A stretch of 64,000 bases of DNA. Source: Streptomyces chromofuscus (lineage in GTDB: Bacteria > Actinomycetota > Actinomycetes > Streptomycetales > Streptomycetaceae). The stretch lies in NCBI RefSeq assembly GCF_015160875.1, contig NZ_CP063374.1:3100001-3164000 (forward strand), read 5' to 3'. Position numbers and translations under genes: made by a program. The notes beneath the pieces are model-generated. The model ran no database searches, was not told where the DNA came from, and worked only from the letters and a program-made list of their open reading frames with translations. Below are positions 8,567 to 17,335 of the stretch, piece after piece (the first letter of the stretch is position 1; the number at the start of each line of letters is the position of its first letter).

Positions 8567-10414
8567 ATGAGCCTACTCTACCCTCGTTTGCTCCCTGAGC
8601 AGGCCAGACCGTATTTCGACGAGTACGGGAGTCTCAGCGTCGTCGAGCTCTCACAGCGAGTGGCCCTGGCTCACGAGTCGTCGGTGTACGTTGCAACGGG
8701 CGGCGACCGGGTCTCGGCCGATCACCTCGAAGAATTGCGTGACGGCGTACTCGGCCTCGCCAAGCGGAGTGGATTCCCGGACGACTCCGACCGCGCGCGC
8801 AATGCGGAGTTCGACCTGCAATTGGCAGCCTTGTTGCACGCCGAGATGGGCATGGTGCCGGCGGAGGCTGCGTCGCGAGACGTATGGGCCTTTCTCGCCC
8901 TGATCCTGCTCCCGGACGTCGCCTACTGGCGCTACCCCCAACCGCCCAGGGACCGCATCCTCGGCACAGACCTGACGCGTCACGTCTTCGGTCGACTGTG
9001 GTGGCGGGCTCAACTCGTTCGCTCCCCCGGCGAGCCGGAGCCGTACCACGCTCTCAAGAACCTCGGGGAGGCAGCGTTCGACCAGATCTACGCCCGTCGC
9101 GCGGCACTTGGCGGTAGCCCGCACTTGGTGCGTGCCATCCTGCGCGTCTGGAAGGACCTCGACCTGAGAGGCCTGAACGAACGCGAAACCCTGCGCGACT
9201 TTCTGAAGCGGTTGCTTCGCCTCGCCCCCTTCGTGCTCTTCGACGGCATTGCGGAGCACGCTCTGGACCAAGAGTTGCGCTTCGTTGCCCAGGAGTCCGT
9301 CGACGCCCAGCGCGGAGGCCCCGCATCAACTGTGGTCCCAGCCGCCGGGACCCCAAGCCACCAGACTCACTTTGCCGATAAGGGCGAAGCATCGGCCGAC
9401 GTTTCCTCGTACGCAGTCAGCGTCGAGCCATCACAAGACCGCCATTCCGGGTCGGCTGCACTCCGTCGGTTCACGTTCGTCGAAATCTGCGCCGGTGCAG
9501 GAGCCCAGGCCCTGGGCCTCGAAGCCGCGGGGTTCGACCCACTGTTGTTGATCGACAGCAAGGCCGATGCCTGCTTCACCATCGACCGCAATCGGCCCTC
9601 ATGGGACGTCATCTGCATGGACATCGTGCAGTTTCGTCCGAACATGCGCCCCGAGGTGCGGGGGGTGGATCTCCTCAGCGGTGGTTTGCCTCGTGTGAAA
9701 TCCCTGGCGACGATCGCCCGTGCCGAGGACAGCGAGGAGCGCCGAGTGCTACGGGCAGCAATCAGCCTGGCTTGCGAAATCGAGCCCAAAGCAGTGCTCT
9801 TCGAAAACGTTCCTGAGCTCGTCCAGAGCTCGGATTTTGAAGCAGATCGCGCCTGGATCGAGAACGAGTTGCATCGCTCTGGCCTTCGTGCCGCCTGGAG
9901 TGTCCTCAATGCCGCGGACTTCGGGGTACCGCAGAACCGCAACAGCGGTTTTCTTGTGGCCATGCAGAACCCGTATTTCCGTGCCTTCTCCTGGCCACGA
10001 CCGAATGAGCTGCGGCCGCCGACCGTGGGTCAGGTTCTGGGGCCCTCGATGGCCTCCCGTGGATGGCCAGGCGCGGAGCGATGGATCAAGAATGCCGATC
10101 GCATCGCTCCTGCCCTCGTCGGAGGCTCCGATCGAAGAGGAGGCGCAGACCTTGGCCCCACTGGCAGCAAGAAGGCTTGGGCCGCGCTGGGTGTGAACGG
10201 CAACAGCCTTGGTGACGAGCCGCCCGGTACCGATTTCCCCGTCGACGACCATCCCAAGCTGACCGTTGAGCAGGCCGCCATGATCCAGGCGTTCCCGCAT
10301 GACTGGATGTTCTCCGGCGGAAAGACGTCGAGGTATCGTCAGGTGGGCCACGCCATGCCGCCACCGCTCGCGACTGCGGTGGGACATGCCATCGCAACCG
10401 CTCTGCGCAGCTAA
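8567..10414 (+). CDS. Cytosine-5 DNA methyltransferase homologue lacking catalytic Cys
   Basis: Residues 1-250 form a helical domain I cannot name. From about 303 a cytosine-5 methyltransferase fold follows: motif I FVEICAGAGAQALG, motif VI FENVPEL, motif VIII FGVPQNRNSG, motif X RYRQVGHAMPPPLA. The catalytic motif IV is abnormal: where active enzymes have a Pro-Cys-Gln loop, this protein reads SGGLPRVKS, with Arg376 (codon CGT at 9692-9694) in place of the attacking cysteine. Motif X has His where Asn is usual. The frame is intact over 615 residues, so this is not a decaying gene. It may be a regulatory or DNA-recognition pseudoenzyme paired with the complete methyltransferase that starts 10 bases downstream, as DNMT3L is to DNMT3A. 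Confidence 0.85.
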   Translation: MSLLYPRLLPEQARPYFDEYGSLSVVELSQRVALAHESSVYVATGGDRVSADHLEELRDGVLGLAKRSGFPDDSDRARNAEFDLQLAALLHAEMGMVPAEAASRDVWAFLALILLPDVAYWRYPQPPRDRILGTDLTRHVFGRLWWRAQLVRSPGEPEPYHALKNLGEAAFDQIYARRAALGGSPHLVRAILRVWKDLDLRGLNERETLRDFLKRLLRLAPFVLFDGIAEHALDQELRFVAQESVDAQRGGPASTVVPAAGTPSHQTHFADKGEASADVSSYAVSVEPSQDRHSGSAALRRFTFVEICAGAGAQALGLEAAGFDPLLLIDSKADACFTIDRNRPSWDVICMDIVQFRPNMRPEVRGVDLLSGGLPRVKSLATIARAEDSEERRVLRAAISLACEIEPKAVLFENVPELVQSSDFEADRAWIENELHRSGLRAAWSVLNAADFGVPQNRNSGFLVAMQNPYFRAFSWPRPNELRPPTVGQVLGPSMASRGWPGAERWIKNADRIAPALVGGSDRRGGADLGPTGSKKAWAALGVNGNSLGDEPPGTDFPVDDHPKLTVEQAAMIQAFPHDWMFSGGKTSRYRQVGHAMPPPLATAVGHAIATALRS

Positions 10415-10423
10415 GATCCCTCC

Positions 10424-11776
10424 ATGCGTACGCCCAGACCGGTTGCCTCAGAACCCATCACAGTCGTAGACCTCTTCAGCGGCTGCGGGGGCTTCACCCA
10501 GGGCTTCCACGAGTTCCGCCCGGCGAACGCAGTTGACGACGGCCCTGTGTTCCACAGCATCGCCGCAGTGGAACACAACGTGGCCGCGGCAGCCACCTAC
10601 GCCGCCAACTTCGGAGACCTTCGGCCAGACCGACGGGTGCCACCTGCTCACGTCCACGTCGGAGACATCGAGGTCTGGAACCCCACCCCGGAAGCTCTCC
10701 ACGCGGATGTCGTGGTCGGAGGTCCGCCCTGCCAGGGATTCTCTGCACTGAACCGCAAGAAGAAGGGCAGTGAGCGCAACCGCCTGTGGGAGGAATACGT
10801 TCGGATTGTTGCCCACATTCGTCCCAAGGTATTTGTCATTGAGAACGTCGACCGCTTCCTCAAATCGGACGAGTTCCAGAACCTGTTGAGCGAAGTCAGC
10901 CCCGGAGGACGCCTGGAGGACTACGTTCTTGTCGATCCTCCTGGCCATGGGCCGGCCGACAGTGCGGAGGAGCGTTCAAAGCGTTACCTCCTCAACGCCG
11001 CAGACTACGGAGCCCACCAGGCGCGCCCGCGGGCCATCGTCATCGGCGTCCGCAGCGACATGGAAATCGGGCGCACGATGGCATACCCCGCCAGGACGCA
11101 CGTCCGCCGACCGAAGAGCAGCTCCCGACTCCCCGCCCAGCCTCTGGACGGCGTGGACACGACGATCTCGTACTGGAAGGCCGTGGACGACATCTTCCGC
11201 GAGTCGCGTCAGCTCGAACTACGGGGCACCGAACTCCCGGACGGCACGGACTTCATCCCCGAAGTAGACGCCAAAATTGAAGGTATCTTCACAACGCTCG
11301 ACTTGCACTTCGGCCGCAACCCAAAGCCTCTTTCAAGGGCTCGGTATCTTGCTATTCCAGAAGGGGGTAACCGGAAGCACTTGCGCGGCAAGTGGTACAC
11401 GGAGGACGAGTTCGGGAAGATCCACTTTTTCCTGGAGCCCAACCCGCCGGGCGTAAGAACTCCGGTGGAGTACCTTTCGACGGAGAGCTGGGACAATCAC
11501 CAAACCGGCACCGGAGACGTCATGGGCCGCCTTCGCATGGGCGAGCCATCGGTAACCATTCGGACCGAATTTTACAAACCGGAGAAGGGTCGATACCTTC
11601 ACCCGACGGAGAACCGCCCGATCACTCATTTTGAGGCCGCCCGAATCCAGGGGTTCCCTCTTGATTTCCGCTGGTGCGGAAAGAAGACAGAGATTGCCAC
11701 GCAGATTGGCAATGCAGTACCCATCCCGCTTGGCACGGCGATTGCTCAGGCGATCTATTCCTTTCTTCGAGGCTGA
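10424..11776 (+). CDS. Cytosine-5 DNA methyltransferase, complete motifs
   Basis: This 450-residue enzyme should transfer a methyl group from S-adenosylmethionine to C5 of cytosine in a specific DNA site. Motif I is VVDLFSGCGG (14-23), motif IV is VGGPPCQGFS with catalytic Cys103, motif VI is VIENVDRF (ENV at 140-142), motif VIII is AHQARPRAIVIG, and motif X is ATQIGNAVPIPLG near the C-terminus. The long variable segment between VIII and X is the target-recognition domain; its site cannot be predicted. The gene follows the Cys-less homologue by 9 bases. Its 3' third uses noticeably more A/T-ending codons than nearby genes, consistent with acquisition. It probably marks host DNA as self and generates the 5mC whose deamination products Vsr would repair. 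Confidence 0.93.
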   Translation: MRTPRPVASEPITVVDLFSGCGGFTQGFHEFRPANAVDDGPVFHSIAAVEHNVAAAATYAANFGDLRPDRRVPPAHVHVGDIEVWNPTPEALHADVVVGGPPCQGFSALNRKKKGSERNRLWEEYVRIVAHIRPKVFVIENVDRFLKSDEFQNLLSEVSPGGRLEDYVLVDPPGHGPADSAEERSKRYLLNAADYGAHQARPRAIVIGVRSDMEIGRTMAYPARTHVRRPKSSSRLPAQPLDGVDTTISYWKAVDDIFRESRQLELRGTELPDGTDFIPEVDAKIEGIFTTLDLHFGRNPKPLSRARYLAIPEGGNRKHLRGKWYTEDEFGKIHFFLEPNPPGVRTPVEYLSTESWDNHQTGTGDVMGRLRMGEPSVTIRTEFYKPEKGRYLHPTENRPITHFEAARIQGFPLDFRWCGKKTEIATQIGNAVPIPLGTAIAQAIYSFLRG

Positions 11777-11840
11777 CGCCCTCATCACGCCGCCCGACGC
11801 AACTTGGTGCCGCGCCCCAGTACCACGCCGATCTTGGTTC

Positions 11841-12728
11841 GTGGCGCGTGGAGACCTGACGGACAAGCAGTGGGCGGTATTCGAGCCGCTGTTGCCGAGG
11901 GGCAAGAAGCCCGGCCGGCCGCCGATATGGACCCGGCGGCAGCTGATCGACGGCATACGGTTCCGGGTCCGTACCGGCATCCCGTGGCGGGACATGCCCG
12001 AGCAGTACGGGCCTTGGGGCCGGGTGTATGACCTGTTCCGCCGGTGACAGCGCAACGGCATCTGGCAGCGCATCTTCACCCAGCTCCAGGCCCGGGCCGA
12101 CGCCAAGGATCTGATCACGTGGGCCCTCAACGTCGACTCCACGGTGTGCCGGGCCCACCAGCACGCCGCCGGCGCGAGGAAAAGGGGGAATTGCAGAAGG
12201 AACCACCCGGCGGCGTCGCCGTCGAGCCAGATGACCACGGGCTGCGGCGCTCGCGCGGCAGCCTGGCCACCAAACTGCATCTGGCGGTCGAGCAGGGGCA
12301 GTAGCCCATGTCCATCGTGGTCACCGCCGGGCAGCGTGGGGACTCCCCGCAGTGCGAGGCCGTCCTGGGCGGGTCCGGGTGCCCCGCCTGGGGTCGGGTA
12401 GGCCGCGCACCCGGCCGCGGCGGGTGCGCGCCGACAAGGCGTACGCCTCCCGTAAGAACCGCGCTTACCTGTGGCGGCGCGGCATCCGCTGCACGATCCC
12501 GGACAAGGTAGATCAGGCCCGCAACCCCAAGAAACGCGGCTCGTGCGGCGGTCGTCCGCCGAAATTCGATCCCGAGGACTACAAGGCCCGCCACGCGGTC
12601 GAGTGCGGATCAACCGCCTCAAGCGGCACCAGGCCGTGGCGACGAGGTACGACAAGCTCGCGGTCCGTTACGAGGCGACTGTTCTCGTCGCGGCCATCAA
12701 CGAGTGGCTGTGGCCAGCAGGATTGTGA
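11841..12728 (+). pseudogene. IS5-family transposase, broken
   Basis: From a GTG at 11841 the protein begins VARGDLTDKQWAVFEPLLP and continues through IRFRVRTGIPWRDMPEQYGPWG, the usual IS5-type N-terminus. It stops at 12045-12047, where VYDLFRRW would be expected, so a TGG (Trp) has probably become TGA. The remainder lies in shifted frames: a middle piece around 12044-12304 ending KLHLAVEQGQ, then RADKAYASRKNRAYLWRRGIRCTIPDK, then RYDKLAVRYEATVLVAAINEWL near 12650-12715. At least one stop and two frameshifts make it inactive. I could not match terminal inverted repeats by eye. It lies just behind the second methyltransferase and marks the right side of the island. Confidence 0.88.
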
Positions 12729-12731
12729 AGT

Positions 12732-13142
12732 CTACGAGTTGGACCAGGCTCGGGTGGACAGCACCAGCAGATAGCCGTCGGGGTCCTGGAGAGTCACACC
12801 CCAGGTGTCCCAATACGGATTATGAGCTGGCACTCGCTTCCCGCCGTGCCGCTCGAGCTGTTCCACTAGGGAGTCGGGCACTGGTTCGCCGAGGTAGACG
12901 ACCAGTAGGTCTTCGGGGGTCGGCCGCGGCTCCAAGGGAGCAGCGGGATCGTGAACGAGTTCCAGATGCCAGCCGGCATTGGGCCAGCCAACCATGAGAA
13001 GTGAGCTCCGGCCTGGGGTGCCGTCCGCCGCATGCTGGTACAGGACGTCGAGGCCGAGGCCCGAGACCCAGAAGTGTTCTGCTGCCCGGAGATCGCGTGA
13101 GGGCCGAGCTATGCGGATGTGAGCTGCGGCGTCAGCCGGCAT
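12732..13142 (-). CDS. VOC (glyoxalase/bleomycin-resistance fold) protein
   Basis: A 136-residue protein of the vicinal oxygen chelate superfamily, with paired beta-alpha-beta-beta-beta modules. HIRIARPSRDLRAAEHFW opens the first module and GVTLQDPDGYLLVLSTRAW closes the second. The start at 13142 is preceded by a strong AGGAGG four bases before the ATG. Members range from glyoxalases to dioxygenases and antibiotic-binding proteins, and the sequence alone does not say which. The gene is intact although it sits between two ruined transposases, which suggests either selection or recent arrival. Confidence 0.8.
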   Translation of the reverse strand: MPADAAAHIRIARPSRDLRAAEHFWVSGLGLDVLYQHAADGTPGRSSLLMVGWPNAGWHLELVHDPAAPLEPRPTPEDLLVVYLGEPVPDSLVEQLERHGGKRVPAHNPYWDTWGVTLQDPDGYLLVLSTRAWSNS

Positions 13143-13451
13143 TGTTGTACCTCCTGATCGGGGCGGGCCCAGCGTGAACCAGCGGCCATGTCTGTGGACA
13201 TGGGTGGCAGCGAGCTTAGAGGTCAAGTGACCATGCGCCATCGGGCGCTGGTCCTAGTCCTGGTTACCGAGAACCTAACGGCCCTGACCCGCACTTTCGA
13301 TACACGCCCTAAGCGCAGACGGACGGCCGGCCGAGCAATGCTCAGATCCTGTGGATCACTCCTGGCGGAAGGGGGCGTACCTTCCCGATGGATCGATCGA
13401 TAGGTCATCGAGCAAGGCCGACGTTGCCGCGTCGGTCGGGAAGGCACGCCC
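13143..13451 (+). promoter_or_regulatory. Inverted repeat masking the transposase start
   Basis: This 309-base gap holds no gene. At 13373-13388 (GGGCGTACCTTCCCGA) and 13436-13451 (TCGGGAAGGCACGCCC) are two 16-base arms that pair with one mismatch. The right arm ends at the base just before the GTG start of the IS256-like transposase, covering its ribosome-binding region. Such stem-loops commonly protect insertion sequences from read-through expression from outside. Clear terminal repeats of the element were not found by eye. Confidence 0.55.
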
Positions 13452-14707
13452 GTGCTTACGGTAGTCAACGAGGACGGCGCCACGCCAAGCGGCAGTTCGC
13501 TGCTGGATGAGATTGTCCGGGAAGGCACACGGCGGATGCTGGCCGTCGCGCTGGAGGCCGAAGTCAACTCTTACATGGCCGAGTTCGCCGATGAGCGCGA
13601 CGACAAGGGGCGCCGCCTGGTGGTCCGCTACGGCTGTCACCAGGCTCGGCAGGTCACCACCGCGGCCGGCGCGGTCGAGGTAAAGGCGCCACGGGTGAAC
13701 GATCAGCGCGTCGATGAGGCCACGGGCGAGCGCAAGCGGTTCTCGTCTGCGATCCTGCCGCCGTGGTGCCACAAGTCGCCGAAGACCAGCGGGGTGCTGC
13801 CGCTGCTCTACCTGCACGGCTTGTCCTCCGGCGACTTCGTACCCGCCCTGGAGCAGTTCCTCGACTCCTCCGCCGGGCTCTCGGCGGCGACGGTCACCCG
13901 GCTGACGACACAGTGGCAGGCCGACCACGCCGCCTTCATGGGTCGCGACCTGCCCGAGGTCGACTACGTCTACGTGCGGGCCGACGGCATCCACCTCAAC
14001 GTCCGCCTGGAGGAGGCCAAAGCCTGCGTTCTGGTGCTCATCGGGGTCCGTGCCGACGGCTCCAAGGAACTGGTCGCCCTCAAGGACGGCTACCGTGAAT
14101 CGGGCGAGTCGTGGGCTGACCTGCTGCGGGACTGCGCCCGCCGGGGCATGCGCGCCCCGGTGCTCGCGGTCGGGGACGGCGCCCTGGGCTTTTGGAAGGC
14201 GCTGGCCGAGGTGTTCCCGAAACCCGTGAACACAGGTGCTGGGTTCACAAAGCGGCCAACGTCCTCGACTCCATGCCGAAGTCCGCGCAGCCAGGCGCCA
14301 AGAAGGCCATGCAGGACATCTACAACGCCGAGGACCGCGACCATGCTGAGGCGGCGATCAAGACGTTCACCCAGCTCTACGGCCCGAAGTTTCCCAAGGC
14401 GGTCAAAAAGATCAGCGACGCGCAGGACCAGCTGCTGGCGTTCTACGACTTCCCGGCCGAGCACTGGATCCATCTGCGCACCACGAATCCCATTGAGTCG
14501 ACCTTCTCCACCGTCCGGCTGCGGACCAAGGTCACCCGCGGCGCCGGCTCCCGCACCGCCGCCCTGGCCATGGTCTTTGAGCTCGTCGAGTCCGCCCAGC
14601 AGCGGTGGCGGGCCGTGAATGCGCCCCACCTCGTCGCCCTCGTCCGCGCCGGAGCCCGCTTCGAACGCGGCCACCTCGTCGAACGCCCCGAAGCCCACGT
14701 GGCCTGA
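13452..14707 (+). pseudogene. IS256-family (Mutator-type) transposase, frameshifted
   Basis: The first frame (GTG at 13452) carries the IS256 N-terminus and the DDE region (DYVYVRADGIHLNVR, VLIGVRADGSKELVALKDGYRES, VLAVGDGALGFWKAL). Near 14216 one base appears lost from a C run: the sequence gtgttcccgaaacc should read gtgttccccgaaacc. The rest continues in another frame as ETREHRCWVHKAANVLDSMP and LRTTNPIESTFSTVRLRTK to a TGA at 14705-14707. Apart from this single deletion the gene looks full length (about 418 codons), so inactivation is recent. A compensating programmed frameshift is unlikely because IS256 elements do not normally use one. Confidence 0.9.
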
Positions 14708-14780
14708 CACACCTCAACCGACCCTATGTCCGTGCCGACGATTAGCCTTCGGCAACATGCGCGAGTCGGGAGGGGCAGTC

Positions 14781-15212
14781 ATGGCTGAGGATCCGATCGA
14801 CCTGATCCGCCTGGAGGGGGATGGCAATAGCGTCATTCTCCGGATCACGGGGAAGGAGGAGCGAAAGCCTCCCACCGAGGCCAATGCCCTGGTCGGAGAG
14901 TTCGTGGTCGATACGGCCTTCGTCCGTGGCACCCTCAAGACCTGGCTCTTCCCCGAGGACCTGCGGCAGTGGCAGCAGGCCCTGGACTTGCTCGACGCGG
15001 GCCAGGACATCGCCTGGCGTGAGGGAAAACGCGCTCCGTGGCTGTTCATCGAACTCGACGAAGACGACGACCGGTGCCAGGTCACGATCAAGGACTACTC
15101 CATGTCCCTCACAACGGTGACGGTCACCGTCCCATTGGCCGACGCCTGGTTCGACGACGCATACCGACGCCTGGACTTGGTCTGGGAGACCTGGCCCATG
15201 ATCGAAGACTGA
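14781..15212 (+). CDS. DUF5959-like hypothetical protein
   Basis: A 143-residue acidic soluble protein beginning MAEDPIDLIRLEGDGNSVI. The ATG at 14781 has GGGAGGGG seven bases upstream, so it is preferred over the upstream in-frame ATG at 14757. It resembles short actinobacterial proteins of the DUF5959 type, with a strand-rich N-terminus and a WLFPEDLRQWQQALD helix. Function is unknown. It stands alone between the IS256 remnant and a divergent regulatory set. Confidence 0.65.
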   Translation: MAEDPIDLIRLEGDGNSVILRITGKEERKPPTEANALVGEFVVDTAFVRGTLKTWLFPEDLRQWQQALDLLDAGQDIAWREGKRAPWLFIELDEDDDRCQVTIKDYSMSLTTVTVTVPLADAWFDDAYRRLDLVWETWPMIED

Positions 15213-15446
15213 ACCCCCATGGCCAACGAACGAGATCATTGAGGCTGGGGACTCACCACGCGCTTGATCCACAGGTCTTGACTATTACTCCGGCCGGCCC
15301 TGGCTCGTTCATAAGATCCCTCACTCCACTATCGGACCAGCAGACGTGATGAGAACACATCGGAGAACACGTCGGACCATGGGCCTAGGTCTCGCGCTCC
15401 AAAAGAAGCGACGCCTAAGGGGACGCTGCTGGACTGAGCACCGAGT

Positions 15447-16046
15447 TCAACCGAGCCGGGCCTCGGTCTCCGCCTCGAAGTGCGTCTGAGCCCGGTCGAG
15501 AAACTCGTCCGGGTCACAACCATGTGCTCGGAGCCAGTGGAGCACACCGGCGATGACGTCGACGGCGGCCTTCTCGACCAAGGCCATACCGAGCGGGCCT
15601 GAACCGCCGATCACCACGTGGGTAGAAGCGATGCTGCCAGCGGGCAGAGTGCTGTCGGCGAGGCCCGTCGCCAACTCGCACCACGTCACCTTCCGATCCG
15701 CTCGCAGTTCGACGCCCCAGCGATCCGCGACCGCTGCGACGAGGGTCATCCCGCGACCGTCTTCGCAGTCGGCTCCAACCTGAACCAAGGTGGGCAGAGC
15801 TCGGGTGTCCGGGTCGTGGACCTCAATGCGCAGATACGCGTCGTTCATCGAGACCGCCAGCGTGGCGGGCGTGCCGTGGCCAACGTGCGTAATGACGTTG
15901 GCCACCAGCTCGCTGACACAGAGTTGGGCCTCGTCGGCGACCTCGCGCAGTCCCCAGATCCCCAGGTGCAGCTTCATGATCCGCCGTAGGGCTGCCACCT
16001 CCTCAGGCTCGGCCGTGAACGCCAAGTCCCACGGCTTTCGTCGCAT
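15447..16046 (-). CDS. HATPase_c (SpoIIAB-like) regulatory ATP-binding protein
   Basis: Streptomyces carry many small anti-sigma-like GHKL ATP-binding proteins that pair with XRE/DUF397 genes. Here the N-box is CVSELVANVITHVGHG, the D-box is IEVHDPDTRALP, and the glycine box is EDGRGMTLVAAVADRWGVE. The C-terminal extension of about 80 residues (ASTHVVIGGSGPLGMALVEK) is longer than the usual 140-residue form. The ATG at 16046 has AGGAAG upstream; an ATG at 16151 would lengthen it by 35 residues. It is transcribed away from the adjacent XRE and DUF397 genes, a very common Streptomyces arrangement. Confidence 0.78.
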   Translation of the reverse strand: MRRKPWDLAFTAEPEEVAALRRIMKLHLGIWGLREVADEAQLCVSELVANVITHVGHGTPATLAVSMNDAYLRIEVHDPDTRALPTLVQVGADCEDGRGMTLVAAVADRWGVELRADRKVTWCELATGLADSTLPAGSIASTHVVIGGSGPLGMALVEKAAVDVIAGVLHWLRAHGCDPDEFLDRAQTHFEAETEARLG

Positions 16047-16265
16047 GCACGCTTCCTGGATCACGAAAAGCCCACCTTTCTCAACCCCTGACTCCGTCAC
16101 AAGCCACTCAGCGTCAAGAACGTTCACGGTAAGTGGCACCGCGGCAAGCATGCGGCTCGCTCATCCCGGCATGCAATGTGCACAACGGGAATCCCACGTT
16201 TGAGTGATTGGCAAGCACAAGCCTTGGCGCGAGACTGAACGCCCGTTACGAGAAAGAGGTTCGAG

Positions 16266-17114
16266 ATGGCCGGCTCTCCGACGGCACGCCGTCGTCGTCT
16301 CTCGATCGAGCTGAAGAAGCTCCGCGAGAAGAGCGCCCTCACCTGCGCCCAGGTCGGAGAGGCTCTGGACTGGAGCGGCTCCAAGGTCAACCGGATGGAG
16401 ACGGGGAGCGGCCGGGTCCAACCATCCGACATCGATGCCCTGTGCCGCTTCTACGGCACCAGTGACGAGCTGCGCGACTTCCTCAAGTCACTGGCCCGGC
16501 AGGCCAAGACTCGTGGTTGGTGGCAGGTGCACGGTGCCGGCGTTCCCGAGTGGTTCAACATCTACATCGGTCTGGAGCATGACGCCTCCACCATCCGCCA
16601 GTACCAGTGCGAGCTGATTCCCGGCCTCATGCAAATCGGGGCGTACGCCCGCGAGCTCCACACGACCGGCGCACACATGTCCGCTCAGGACATCGACAGA
16701 GCCGTACGTGTGCGCATGGAGCGCCAGGCCATGCTCACAGGACCAGACGCCCCCGATGCGTGGTTCATCGTGAATGAGGCCGCTGTACGCAACGTCATCG
16801 GAGACCGGTCGCTGATGCGGGACCAACTCGAACGCGTCCTGGACGCAGCGGAGTTGTCGAGCGTCACGGTGCAGGTACTTCCTTTCGACTCTGGCACCTA
16901 CCCGGCTACGGGCTCGTTCACCATGCTCGGTTTCCCTGCTCGAGAAGACCCGGACCTGGTGTACCGCGACGGAATCACTGATGCCGTGTACCTGGAGGGC
17001 GAGCATCATGTTCGGGAGTACGCACGGGCATTCGACGGCTTGCGAGCCGCAGCTCTGAGTCCTCAGCGGTCCGCTCGGTTGATCAAGTCCGTTCTGAAGG
17101 AATACGCAGGATGA
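16266..17114 (+). CDS. XRE-family regulator with DUF5753 domain
   Basis: The N-terminal 75 residues are a helix-turn-helix of XRE type (LKKLREKSALTCAQVGEALD, then WSGSKVNRMETGSGRVQPSDI). The remaining 200 residues match the DUF5753 domain usual in Streptomyces: WWQVHGAGVPEWFNIYIGLE, IRQYQCELIPGLMQIGAYA and VTVQVLPFDSGTYPATGSF. It overlaps the DUF397 gene by 4 bases (ATGA) and is divergent from the ATP-binding protein. Such BldB/WhiJ-type sets influence development and antibiotic production, but the target of this one is unknown. Confidence 0.92.
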   Translation: MAGSPTARRRRLSIELKKLREKSALTCAQVGEALDWSGSKVNRMETGSGRVQPSDIDALCRFYGTSDELRDFLKSLARQAKTRGWWQVHGAGVPEWFNIYIGLEHDASTIRQYQCELIPGLMQIGAYARELHTTGAHMSAQDIDRAVRVRMERQAMLTGPDAPDAWFIVNEAAVRNVIGDRSLMRDQLERVLDAAELSSVTVQVLPFDSGTYPATGSFTMLGFPAREDPDLVYRDGITDAVYLEGEHHVREYARAFDGLRAAALSPQRSARLIKSVLKEYAG

Positions 17115-17329
17115 GCAGTGCAGAGTCGCGTGACCACGGCCGTCCGGTGTGGTTCAAGTCGTCTTACAGCAACGGTGCCGGAGGTGAGTGCGTGGAGTGC
17201 GCGCTGACCGATGCGGGCGCTCTTGTACGCGATTCCAAGAGGGTGGGAGGTTCCGTTGTCACCGTGGGACGCGAGACGTGGAGCTGCTTCGTACGGGCTG
17301 TGAAGAGCGGGACCGTCTCTCAGACGTGA
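17111..17329 (+). CDS. DUF397 domain protein
   Basis: A 72-residue protein with the DUF397 hallmarks WFKSSYSNGAGGECVECAL, VRDSKRVGGSVVTV and a final aromatic helix (TWSCFVRAVKSG). DUF397 proteins are the usual small partners of XRE-DUF5753 regulators. The ATG overlaps the regulator's stop by 4 bases, so the two are translationally coupled. Inferred role: a co-factor or antagonist of the regulator. Confidence 0.9.
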   Translation: MSSAESRDHGRPVWFKSSYSNGAGGECVECALTDAGALVRDSKRVGGSVVTVGRETWSCFVRAVKSGTVSQT

Positions 17330-17335
17330 TCTGCC

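Noticed and set aside
11777..11840. Left terminal repeat of the IS5-like element
   Set aside because: I compared it with the reverse complement of 12715-12760 and found no convincing match.
13452..14707. Programmed frameshift in the IS256 transposase
   Set aside because: IS256-type elements encode one continuous frame, and the break is explained by one missing C in a run.
15447..17329. The ATP-binding/XRE/DUF397 set as part of the defence system
   Set aside because: This trio is widespread in Streptomyces as developmental regulators and is separated from the defence genes by two transposons.
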